Assembly (NCBI GenBank): GCA_963920525.1
Contig: OY986435.1
Location: forward strand, 179,770,266 to 179,834,265
Direction of reading: 5' to 3'
DNA from: Dichetophora obliterata
Lineage: Eukaryota; Arthropoda; Insecta; Diptera; Sciomyzidae
DNA length: 64,000 nt
The position numbers and the translations under genes were made by a program. Under the pieces are notes generated by a model that had not been told where the DNA came from, ran no database searches, and worked only from the letters and a program-made list of their open reading frames with translations. This document shows, in pieces, positions 10,310-20,759 of the stretch; positions within the stretch are counted from its first letter, which is position 1, and every line of letters begins with the position of its first letter.

Positions 10310-12344
10310 GTTGTCCGTAATGCTGAGGTTATTGTTTATGGCTTAAAGGGGCACCACACTATTTTTGGTATTAGTTAAAATGCAGTTAAAAAAGTTTAAC
10401 TGACGTACGTATTTTGTGCATGAAGCATGAGAGTATCGTTTGCTGGCTGCAACAGTTATTTATGTTTTATATCAGCTACTTAGCTCTTGGCAAAAAAATC
10501 TTAAAACGGTTGCGCGTGCGCAAATAGTATAATGGGTATGGATATGTATTAGTCAACACATTCCAGTTGCTGTTAAGTTGAATGCATGTAGGCATAGTTT
10601 TGCTTAACTAATTGACGTACAACTCTTCAAGCCTGTTAAATAAAGCCTTTTTAAATAAAACTTTGCTGCATTAACCTGTTAATGTGAAATTTTATTTGCT
10701 CTTCATAGTTAAAACTGTAAAATGCAGCGTTTTAAAAAAGTTTTTTCATGCGAAATAATAAAAATGTTTGCTTGTTTTACCTGTGGCAGATGTTTCCAAA
10801 GAATGTGCAAGGAGACTGTCAAGGCTCAAGGTTCGAGGATAATGCTCAATATAAGTGGTTAATTTAAAATGGCTTAAATTAGTATTTATTGATTCATTAA
10901 ATATTAAGCAGTGAGCAACAGTTATTTAAACGTATAGAAATATTTCACTCAAGTTCGTTGCTTAAGTCTTTAGTTTTTAATAAATAGTTATGATGTTAGT
11001 TTTGCAACATGTGTTTAAAAATGCGTCTTTATAGTGAAAGCTTAGAACGATTTCATCCAAGTCAAGTTCACGTTGTTTAGCACAACCTTAATTTTTGTAC
11101 ATACATATATTAAATAAACATACATATTGGCTAAACTTTTTGCTTCTAGGTCGCTTCAATCATAAAGATGTTCAAGTCATCTTATTTTTAAGCCAACACT
11201 TTTTTATTGACAAAATTAAATTAAAAAAAAATGTGCGCAATTTGAAAAGACTCTAACAGCTGCACCACTACCCAGCATGCTTAAAATACAAAAGAGGACT
11301 TTTCAGCCACATCGAATGATGCGAGCGGCTAAATTGTTAAAACCTGTTGCCTTAGCCGCGTTAATAAATTTAAATTAAGATTAATAGTTTGCCATAAATT
11401 AAGCTGTTAGCCACACAAACTGTGCCAGGGTGTGTAATTTTCCACTCTCAATCAATGAATCTTAGATGAACCGAAAAAATTACAAAAAGTTTACCTACAT
11501 AATTATATTTAACGGCTTCAAATAATTACATACTTCATAATTAACTGAGTTTAAGATATTCTGCTCCAGTACTTTTGTTTTATATTTTTTTCTATAATAT
11601 TGTTCTGGTTTATGCATCATAATGATTAATGTTTTTATTTTAGGTATAGAGTGTAAAACATTTTAAATGACTTGAAATTGAAAAAGAAAAAGCGTATGAT
11701 TTTTTTAAAATATTTGGAAATTATGCGAATTATTAATTCTTAGTTGAAATTCGATACATGTTGGTTTAGGCATATTTTTGTAGTTTTCATATAATGAAGA
11801 AAGCCAGTTAAAGTAGGAACATAGATAGACTAAGCATAGAAAGTTCAATGTATAGAATGACTAGTTAGATGAAAATGAATTGACTTAATGTTAAGCCCAT
11901 ATAAAAAAAAATGCATTCCAATGTAATGATCGTAACAAATCATTAACTTTAATGGTATCGAAAAATAGATAAAGTAAAATATTTTTATACTTAATCAATT
12001 AAGTTAATTTTAATAAAATTTTAAAGTGATAAAATAAATACTACCAAGCAAAAAATAATAATTTTCAGCTAATAGAAGATATTGACTTTAAATATAATGT
12101 TGAAAATAAGTTAAAAAAATTACTTCAACAAGTCACTGTTAAGTAAAGGATAAAAAATACTATCTTTAAGAACAGAAAAAAATCATTTTAAGAGTTAGTA
12201 ACACATATAAGCCTGTAAATGTTTCGTTCAAAAATTTTAATTCGTATAAATATAAGAAAATGAAAAAATACAAGAACATATACGTTATTTTTTTTCCTAA
12301 AATGTAGTTTATCCATGCAAAAAGACAAATTTAAAATAGCAAAG

Positions 12345-12660
12345 AGTATGTGATGTCACATTTAATTATATATAGCGCCATAAAGTCATGAAACAAACAA
12401 AATTTTTTAGTACCAAGCATATTAGGTATCGCTAAAAGCGTATTGAGCGTCCGGTGAAGAAAAGTTATGTGACGTCACATAAAATTGAATATGGCGCCCA
12501 CTAGATGACAGAAAGTACACTAAGCCCCTAACTTCTAAATTATTTGTCATAATTTGACAAATGAGGTAACGTTGGAAGAGTTTTGATCATCAGCTTCTTA
12601 TAGGCTATATGACGGCACAATAAATTGTATATGGCGCCCTCTTTAGGACATAAAGTCATG
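12345..12660. repeat. three diverged repeats of a TGACGTCA / GGCGCC unit
   Basis: Units at about 12350, 12466 and 12606 share TATGTGACGTCACATAAAAT, then ATATGGCGCC. First and third also share TAAAGTCATGAA(A)CAAA and TTTTTTAGT-like blocks. The TGACGTCA palindrome is intact only in the middle unit; the others read TGATGTCA and TGACGGCA. Spacing is about 116 and 140 bp. Confidence 0.65.
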
Positions 12661-12934
12661 AACAAAAAACATTTTTATAGTGACTAATAAACAGCGTTGT
12701 GTATAATATGATCATCAAACAATTGATTAGTAGTTATTACTTTCGATTATGTATATAAAAGTATGTCCCCAAAATAATTTAAATAAAAAATTAGTTCAAA
12801 AAAATAAAACCCGTCTATTAAAAAGCACTCTCTAAAAAGTATGAAACAAGAAAATATTCTCATCTGTTCATAAGTTTTAGAAATAATTTTAATTCCTGAG
12901 ATGTTCTTTTGAAGTCCAATGCCAATTGTAAAAG

Positions 12935-13240
12935 GGGCCGTGGCACCTCAAACATAGCCAACATTTTCGATATCGAATAGCTTTGGATTTATAGGTTTGG
13001 ATTCACAGCCTACATGTACACATGCAGTTTCACTGATAAAATTTCATGGGCGTTGGACAATTGGGTGTGGCACCTCTCATACAACCAAAATTTGCGATAT
13101 CGAATAGTTTTGGAGTCATTGGCCGCACAGCCTCGAAAGTCAGTATTCGACCTTAATTTACACATGCAGTTTAACTGATAACATTTCATGGGCGTTAGAC
13201 AAGGGCGCGTAGCAGCAACGTGCTGGATTTCAGCTAGTCT
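12935..13240 (-). repeat. dispersed repeat with head motif (minus strand) and internal ~125-bp tandem units
   Basis: Two units share GTGGCACCTC, then TTTCGATATCGAATAG or TTGCGATATCGAATAG, then ACACATGCAGTTTNACTGATA and TTTCATGGGCGTT. The right end at about 13200-13240 reads, on the minus strand, AGACTAGCTGAAATCCAGC followed by ACGTTGCTGCTACGCGCC. That is the same head type seen at 15224, 19465 and 31908. Class of the family is unresolved. Confidence 0.5.
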
Positions 13241-13483
13241 ATGTATAAACAGGCGCAGGCGAAACAGTTCAGTACCATTTTCTCACGGTTTTGATAATTT
13301 TTAAATGAATAAGAGTAGTGAGAAGGAGTGCATCGAATATTCTTTGTAAACTTTGACCTAAAATATGAGCATTTAAAGAATATTTCCTAAATAAAATTTA
13401 AACTATAAAGTTGTACCCGTCGCCATAATAATAAACGATACCATTTCATTTACCCTTGTTTCATATTTTAATACGTATTCTTA

Positions 13484-13914
13484 CACTCAAAAAATTTTGC
13501 ATGTAAATATTAATAAAAACTGCGTCCATTGTACAAATATTATTCGTAGTTTTTAGTCACGAACAGGATTCGTAGATTGGGCGTAGTTTGGTTCATATTA
13601 CAAATATTTTATTCGTATTCGTACAAAAACAAATGCATATTGTACGAATGCATTTGTTGCATTAACTAATAACGAAAAACAAAACATTATATCTGAGCTG
13701 GGGTTTGAGCCACGTACTCTTTCAGTAGACTACGGCCACCTTGCAATCATACCTTTCCTTATATTCGGTAACTGTTCAACAAACCAGGCTGAAATATTTC
13801 GTTCGTACATTTTTTATACTCAACTAATACTAAATAGTACGAAGCCATTAGTAAATACTACGAATGTAATGGAAGAAATTACGAAGCAATTCGCACGAGA
13901 AATTGAGGAGTGAT
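13484..13914. mobile_element. TA-flanked MITE with tRNA-like module, copy 2 (decayed)
   Basis: The left end is TA then CACTCAAAAAATT, the same terminus as the element at 19814. The interior has many TACGAAT/ATTCGTA motifs and, on the minus strand at about 13690-13790, a tRNA-like module with GGCCGTAGTCTACTG and CTCAAACCCCAGCTCAG. The right end is poorly preserved and was placed at GAGGAGTGATA near 13914. Confidence 0.6.
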
Positions 13915-14382
13915 AAGGAATGATATCCCTATTAGTCGAATATCATTATTCGGAGCAACAGATGGTAAGAGGCATTTAAGCCAATATCGCATATGAACTT
14001 GAACTTGGAATTTATGTTTTAAAGTAATTAAAAACAAGAAGAAAACAAAGTAAAATAAATTTTACAAACTAAATGTTTTCGGTAAAAAACTAAAATCCGG
14101 CTTAAAAAAATCGTTTTTATGTTATAATGATGATGCAATTTGGATCATTTTTTAATTTTTTTTAACTTTATAAAATTGCTAACATCTTGCAGCATTTAAA
14201 TTTGACAAAATTTCAGTGCTCTCGGCAACGGCAAAGCTTCTAATTCAAAATCGAAAAAAAGTTAGGAATTTCTATATAAAGAAGGCTAACTTCTATGGCA
14301 AATTCTTGTTAATAAAACGCTTTTACATTGGAATATCTTATGGTTTTGGAATTTGTTAAATAAATACAATACAATACATAAG
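13915..14382. other. no gene recognised
   Basis: AT-rich with no coding motif or clear repeat end. Confidence 0.5.
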
Positions 14383-15219
14383 TACAATCCTTCCGGTTAA
14401 TAATGAAAAATAATTTCATTCAAATAGCTGCCTCGGCTGGCCAAGCAGTAGCCTACACGATCGGTCCAATTTTTAAGCACATTATCGATTGTGTGCAGCT
14501 GTATTTCACCAATGGCTTCACGAAATTTGTCCTTTAAAGCGTCAATTGTCTCTGACTTGTCGGCGTAACACTTATCTTTGAGGGCACCCCACAAATAATA
14601 GTCCAACGGTGTCAAATCGCAGCTCCGACGTGGCCAAACGACATCAGCTCTGCGGCTGATAATGCGATCTTCAAAAACAGGGCGCAAAACATCGAGTGTA
14701 GCTTCGGCTGTGTGGCACGTAGCGCCGTCCTGTTGAAACCAAATATTGCCAATAACCTCCTCTTCAATTTTTGTGAACAAAAATTCGTTCAACATGGCCC
14801 GATAACGATCGCCATTGACTGTAACGGCCACTCCTTGCTCATTTTCGAAGAAAAATGGCCCAATTATGCCTTTGGACCAAAATCCGCACCAAACAGTGAC
14901 TCGTTTTGGGTGCAGCGGCATTTCAATATATGCGTGCGCGTTTTCTGTGCCCCAAATGCGACCATTTTGCTTGTTTACATACCCGCCAAGATCAAAATAA
15001 GCTTAATCTGAAAAGATGATTATTTTTTTGGCAAAATCGGCATCATTATTTTCAAAGTAATGTCGCAATATTTCCCAGCGTTGTTCAAGCGTATACACAA
15101 CCATATTCGTTCAGCGGAAGCATAAAACTAATTATCTGTAAAATCAAACATGAGCTAAGTGTTACCATTCACGAAATAAGCACTAGTTGAAAAAAAAACG
15201 TTAAATGGCGGACCCTGTA
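14383..15219 (-). mobile_element. DD41D (rosa-type) Tc1/mariner element, internally deleted
   Basis: The element carries the transposase described in the next entry. Possible termini are weak: TACAATCC near 14383 and the reverse complement of TACAGGGTCC near 15219. Both abut TA, but the terminal repeats are poorly matched, so the ends are tentative. Confidence 0.6.
14397..15104 (-). pseudogene. DD41D transposase, HTH region deleted, one nonsense codon
   Basis: Read on the minus strand from 15104, one frame runs MVVYTLEQRWEILRHYFENN and then goes straight to IIIFSD, YVNKQNGRIWG, VTVWCGFW, IWFQQDGATCHTA, SRRADVVWPRRSCDLTPLDYYLWG and ends at 14397. The first catalytic Asp is in IIFSD, the second in QQDGA and the third in TPLDYY. 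Counting gives 41 residues between the second and third, the DD41D signature of rosa-type elements in the IS630/Tc1/mariner superfamily. The DNA-binding helix-turn-helix region between the N-terminal start and the first Asp is missing (roughly 100 residues, by family length). A TAA stop follows FSD at about 15003. The enzyme would cut and paste the element at TA sites; this copy is dead. Confidence 0.85.
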
Positions 15220-16490
15220 CTAGCAAATACCCGCTGCTTCGCCTGCGATAAAAATATTAAATACCATGTAAAAATTTTAAATCTAAAAATGAAAAAATTT
15301 AGTGTCATTAAAACAAATTCAATATATAAAAATTATTGTGTTTGTTTTGTTTAATTATGAAAAAATAGTATATTTATTAAGAAATTACTTTATTTTATTT
15401 GAATAACTTATTTAAACGGTAATTGTTATGATGACATAAATTTACCTGGCTTTCTTTTTTTTTTCTTTTGAAAAAGTCCTGCATAACAGCGGTAGAATAA
15501 AATTTGGGCAAAAAAATCTTTAAAATTTGTAATCAAAAATGTAATTTTTTACATATATTCTGAAAATAAATATATTCTTCTTAAATTGTTGTAGTTAATT
15601 GGCCTTTTCCAGTTATTAATTGTTGTTATTGGGCTTCGGCCAAACAACAATTCTTCTTAAATTTAAAAAAAAAAACGTTATAATGACATCACATTTTTGG
15701 CGATATCTCAAAAACTATAGACTTTCTCAATGCATAACAATGCATTTTTGTATGGACAGTCGTTGATTAATAATTTTCTTTTCTTTTCGGAAATATATTG
15801 TACGGATATTATTTATGTTTTAAAAAATCCTGTTATTATGACATTAAAATTCTTGCGATATCTCAAAACTATAGATTTTCTCAGTATAACTCATAAGCCT
15901 CAGAATGAGAAAAAAACGATTGAAATTTCATGTTTTGACTTAGCAAGCAAACATTTCCGCAATTTACAAATCGATTTTTATCCAGTTTTCTTTGCTTGAA
16001 AGTTCAATTAAGTAAATTGGGAAAATGAGAAAAGGTTTACCGTTACCTCACCAATGCAATGTTTTATATTGTTTTCAAAAAACCTCTAAAATATCCAACT
16101 TGTACTAAACAATAGGCCAAGAGTTGCTTTTTTTGTACATATTTTTTTTTATTTTAATTTTTTTTCAATTTTCATTTTCCTTATTCTTTCATATAACATA
16201 ATTTACCTGCAAAAATTGTTCTATTTTGACAAAAACTGTTTCTATTATTAAAAATCATGGGCCACCTACCTCCCCACCCCTCTGATTTTTTGATGAAAAC
16301 TAATTTGCTTAAAATGTTGTTATATTTTTTCCAATATGTTACAGCTTAAAAACTAATTCATGTGAAAAACATTTCCAAATATAGCTTAAAAAATAGTTCT
16401 GTGAAAAATATTTCAAATATTTCAAACTATTCCAAAGTTATTTACATAAATCTATGTTTTAATCTATTTCCTTATCTATATATTCATAGT
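15220..16490. other. no gene; head of a dispersed repeat at the left end
   Basis: ACTAGCAAATACCCGCTGC at 15224 resembles the head motif at 19465 and 31908. The rest is AT-rich. The open frame at 15730-15999 has no recognisable motif. Confidence 0.45.
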
Positions 16491-16494
16491 TAAC

Positions 16495-16561
16495 GTTATA
16501 GTTATAGTAGAGTATAGTTTAGTATAGTATAGTATAGTATATAGTATAGTATAGTTATAGT
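16495..16561. repeat. (TATAG)n microsatellite
   Basis: A degenerate run of TATAG/TAGTA units over about 65 bp. Confidence 0.9.
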
Positions 16562-16724
16562 ATTTGTCCTGACCTGATCTGATTTTTTAGGATCGTTTTG
16601 TGAACTTGCAAAAGTGTAAATTAACCTTCGAACAAAACACATGCTAGACGTTTCCTTTTGAAACATCAATGCATGACGATCAGCATTTTCTGATATCTAT
16701 AGCATTCTTATTGATGTATAGTAT

Positions 16725-17310
16725 TGCCCGGCAGACGTTGTCCTGCCGCAGACCACCTTACTGCTATATACGAATTTTCATGCTGTTCGGAAAAAAATTT
16801 GTGTATTCGCCATTTTTAGTATTAAATTAAATTAACAAATATTAGTCTAATACAACCAAAAGCGTTCGAAGTATAACATTTTTGATTAATTCTGGGCGGT
16901 AATGGGGGTGTGGCAAAATTTTTTCACTTAAACCATCTCATACTCGAAATAATAGAATGCCAGAATTTCAGCTCGATTGAGCTTAAACCTAGTGCGCTTT
17001 GCTTTATTCCAAGCTTATCCCCCGAAAAGTGGACTTAACTAAAGTGGGTCATGCCCATTTTTAGTAAAGTTAGCGAAAGTAAAAAGATTACCAAATTCTA
17101 GTCTCATACGACCAAAATCGTCCGAAATATAGCATTTTTTGTAAAAAGTGGGCATGGACAGTAGACATGGCAAATCTAACATAGCATATTACGATAAAGT
17201 TGGATATCGTTTGATATCTATATCGTGTTAATCGGTTCAGTGGTTCTTGCGTGATTGTCAAACATCCGTGAAGTGTCACAATGCTTTTATATATTCGTAT
17301 AGATAGACTA
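16725..17310 (+). repeat. dispersed nonautonomous repeat, head and tail present
   Basis: The head reads GCCCGGCAGACGTTGTCCTG at about 16729. The body contains GGGGGTGTGGCAAAATTTT and GGTCATGCCCATTTTTAG. The tail reads CGGTTCAGTGGTTCTTGCGT near 17233, then TTTTATATATTCGTATAGATAGAC near 17285. A head of the CCCGGCAGACGTTGTCCTGCC type and a tail of the CGGTTCAG...TATAGAT type are familiar from insect genomic repeats. No coding capacity; class not resolved. Confidence 0.55.
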
Positions 17311-17809
17311 ACACAATCTCAAGTGGGGAAAAGCTGGATGGCAAGGCTGCAAAACATAATTAATGCTGATAACTAAATTCTGGCAGCTCTTCTCAATACA
17401 TTAACAAAGAAAAATGAATTAACACTGTATGAAAGCAAGAATCGCCCTGAAAGTAAAGCTGGATTCACTGATCACCTTCAGCATGTTTTGCAATTTTTTT
17501 TTTTTTATATGAAGTTTTCGCTCAGAGAGAAAAATTTCTGCACGCTCTCAACTTGATTAACATTATTTTAATACACACAAAAACATTCTGAAGGTTATCA
17601 GTGAATCCATCTTAACTACACAACATGGCTGCCGTGTTATATTGAGAGAAGCTCTCGCGACAAGGAGAGAAAAGCTTTGTTTGCTGTTATATTGTGCTGC
17701 TGGTTGAATGAAGGCATCAAATAAAATGAGTGATTTTGTAATAATTAAAAAATACATTTTTCGAAAAACCTGACAAGCTAAAGCAATCTATATTATCATA
17801 GGAATCGAA

Positions 17810-17893
17810 TAAAAAAAGAAATATCAAAATCAGTTCAGCGGTTACCGAGCTTATTCTGGATCAATTTTGTGAGTCTCCTTTTATATCATAGTA
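17810..17893 (+). repeat. tail of a second copy of the same dispersed repeat family
   Basis: AATCAGTTCAGCGGTTACCG is followed by GTGAGTCTCCTTTTATATCATAGTATAGAT. No head was found upstream, so the copy is truncated or decayed. Confidence 0.5.
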
Positions 17894-19454
17894 TAGATTA
17901 CAATACAGACAACAACGATATGAAGCGGGAATATGAGGTGTACTTTACAACTGGTGCTCCGACGCCAGGTACCGCGCGAGTTTATTTAATTTTTTTGCAG
18001 TAGTAATAATCATTTCTCAATCGATAAAAAATTGTTTTTTATGTAAAATTTGATGTAAAATACGATGGTTATGTTTAAAACACGCTAAGTGGTGGGTAAG
18101 ATTGGTTCAAATTTATTTTAAAATTTCAATTGCGTATAACAATATGAAATTTTTTATAAATTTTTTTGAAACCATTTTTTTCTTAACATGCACTTTTTTA
18201 TCTTCAAAATGAAACTAAAAGTTATCTCTAGTTCAAACAGAACCAAAACTACAATATGAATTTTTGAAAATTAGTCTCCAAGCCAAAAATCACGAAAATC
18301 TCAAACTTTTAACGCTCTCTATTTTCAAAAAAAAAAATTCCTCGAACACGTGTCTCTTTTTTTCGATATTGAACCCGTAAAAAAAATTTTTCATGCAAAG
18401 TAAAAATGTGGCAGTCAGAATGGTATTCGGTTTGTAAAAGAATGACCCATATAGGAAAATCAATTTGAAACATTTATTTTATACTTTCTCAAATTCACGT
18501 TTTTTAACAGGCGTCCACCCATTTTGAGAATTTTCTGGATTTTTCGCATCACTTGCTTATATTACATCCAGGATTTAGAATCAAGCCTTGCAGGAAGATT
18601 CTGGAATATATTTAGAAAATGAATGGAGCCCAAAACCCATCTATACATGTAAATCTTTATATATTTATTCATACGTTATCAATTAAAAAATAAATAAATA
18701 TTTTAAATAATTTATACAATAGGTATGTTTTTAAACTCGATTTTATTAAGTTGCATGCTGCTAGAACTGATACCATGTTGAAAAAAGAAATAAGTCTATA
18801 TAAGACTATATAGATTTTTACCTCCTAAATCCAAATCTGATAAATTTCAGGCCGCTCGCAATTGGTTTATGAGTTTTAGGCCTCCAAAATTGGAAAAAAT
18901 CTAAAAATCTTGCTGGTTTTATTCATTTTTAAAAAATAAATATTGAGAAATTTTTGTATTCTTATATGAAAACACTTAAACTTTAGGTCTAAATAGTGAT
19001 TAGTGCGATTTTATTTAAGGCTAAAGGAGACATCACATTATTTAGTTTACTAAATTACTAAGAATATTTGTTGAGAAAAATTTTAAATTACATGAAAAAA
19101 TAAATTCCATTTGAAAATGATTCAGGCATGATACGCAAAAGATTTTTACCCTTCTTTGAAATATGTACATATAATTTTCTTATGTGTATAAGCGTGTGTC
19201 AACCGGTGTATCATGATAACAAAATTAGTACCAAAAATCTCAGAAAATAGAATTTTATAGGTTACATTTTCTTTGTGCATTCTAGACTCCTTTATGCCTT
19301 TGCCTTCCCCCCCTAGAAGAAATCCTACGGACTCCCTTGCGCCCACCCCTCATATAAACGAGACCGGTAATCAGGTTTATTTCCCCAATACAAGATGGTA
19401 AATCCCTCAATATCAAAACCAAAATTTTGTATTGTTTTTAAAATTTTATAAATA
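17894..19454. other. no gene recognised
   Basis: AT-rich. The frame at 19146-19346 minus has no motif. GGTGTATCATGATAACA at 19203 resembles GGTGTATCGTGATAACA at 5901, a trace of a dispersed repeat. Confidence 0.5.
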
Positions 19455-19811
19455 ATGCTAGCTTAAACCCGGCGCGTTGCTGCCGCGGCACAGTGCGGTT
19501 TTTCAATTTTAGAAAGGCGAAACTCATATCTCAAAAAGTATTTATGGTAGGTACATACAATTTTGCACAATGATGTTGATAATAAAAAGTTTTAGATTAA
19601 AAAAATGGGCGTGATAGGTCAACTGCCACTCCTACCTCCCATGCAAGTGGAGTAGCAATGGTAACATAAGATTGCTTTTATGCATGCTAAATTAATGAAA
19701 TTCAGGTTTTAAGTTCATCTAACGACTTAAAAACTTTTATAAGAAAGTGGGCGTAATCAGTCCACCACTACGCCTACCGTTTATACAACTCGAATCATAA
19801 TTTCAACTAAA
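19455..19811 (+). repeat. dispersed repeat with head motif and two GGGCGT-type units
   Basis: The head reads TAGCTTAAACCCGGCGCGTT near 19468. Two loosely similar units follow, each with an AAAAATGGGCGTGAT-type or AAAGTGGGCGTAATC-type block and then CCACTCCTACCTCCC or CCACTACGCCTACCG. It ends abruptly at the MITE that starts at 19814. Confidence 0.5.
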
Positions 19812-19813
19812 TA

Positions 19814-20661
19814 CACTCAAAAAATATATTAATAAAATTTATACGAATGATATTCGTAAACAAAATATTCGTACAATCTACAAATATTCGTTTAATGTAC
19901 AAAGTATTTTTATTGTGATATCTTTACGAATTCATTCATAAATTTTTTCTAATATCTGATGAAGTATCTACGAATATATTTGTTTCATATACTTATGATG
20001 TTCATAAACAAAAATAATCAATTCGTACAATGATTGTGTACAAGCAATTTCTCTAATGCTTTCGTACTATTTACGAATGAACAAAAATATTAGTAGAAAT
20101 AATTCATTCGTACGCTGACCTTACGAATTATTAGTAGAATGTACGAATTATTACTATAGTTGAAAAAATTGAAAACCGAAATCGTTCAGCCTTGTTTGTC
20201 GATCTACAGAACATAAGGAACTGTATGATTGTAAAGTGACTGTAGCCTACTGGTGGAGTGCGTGGCCCGTAAGCTAAAGAGCCGAGGTTCAAACTCCAGC
20301 TCAAACAGAATTTTGTTTTTACTGGTTTGTCAAACAGCTAAAGCATATTTTGAATTGTATCATTGTAAAGTGGCTGTAGCCTTTTGGTGGAGTGCGTAGC
20401 ATGTAAGCGAAAGAGCCAAGGTTCAAGCCCCAGCTCAGACAGTATATTTTTTTTTCGTTATAAAATATTATGATCATTCGTAAATGTAACAAATCCATTC
20501 GTACAATATATATTTGTTTTTTAAGAATACGAATAAAATATTCGTAATATGTACTAATATACGTCGATTCTACGAATCCTATTTGTGGCTGAAAACTACA
20601 AATAAAATTCGTAGAATATACACAGTTATTAGTTGTATTTACACACAAATATTTTTGAGTG
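19814..20661. mobile_element. TA-flanked MITE with dimeric tRNA-like module
   Basis: Termini are CACTCAAAAAATAT at the left and the reverse complement TTTTTGAGTG at the right, each next to TA. The length is 848 bp. Outside the centre the element is packed with ATTCGTA/TACGAAT motifs on both strands. The centre carries two tRNA-like units (see next entry). No transposase is present, so it depends on another element. TA target duplication suggests mobilisation by a Tc1/mariner-like enzyme, which is an inference. Confidence 0.75.
20190..20457 (+). repeat. two tandem tRNA-like (SINE-like) units inside the MITE
   Basis: TGTAGCCTACTGGTGGAGTG starts at 20241 and TGTAGCCTTTTGGTGGAGTG at 20375, a 134-bp period. 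Each is followed by a B-box-like AGGTTCAAACTCCAGCTCA or AGGTTCAAGCCCCAGCTCA. Related single units lie at about 13690-13790 (minus) and 42951-43045 (minus). They lack acceptor-stem pairing and are not functional tRNA genes. Confidence 0.65.
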
Positions 20662-20759
20662 TAATCTTACTAGTTATTCTATAGAATTTATTTTATATTT
20701 TAGCAGGAAAATTTATATAAATTTGTTGGCTATTTTATTTTAATACTTTTATTCCGAGT

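Larger units (their letters stand above)
9111..12344. other. 3.2 kb without recognised gene; possible host intergenic or intronic DNA
   Basis: No open frame has a recognisable domain. The frame at 9991-10176 minus encodes a run of asparagines from a trinucleotide repeat and is not a credible gene. This stretch has fewer obvious element ends than its neighbours and contains several simple repeats, so it may be host DNA. That is an inference only. Confidence 0.5.
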
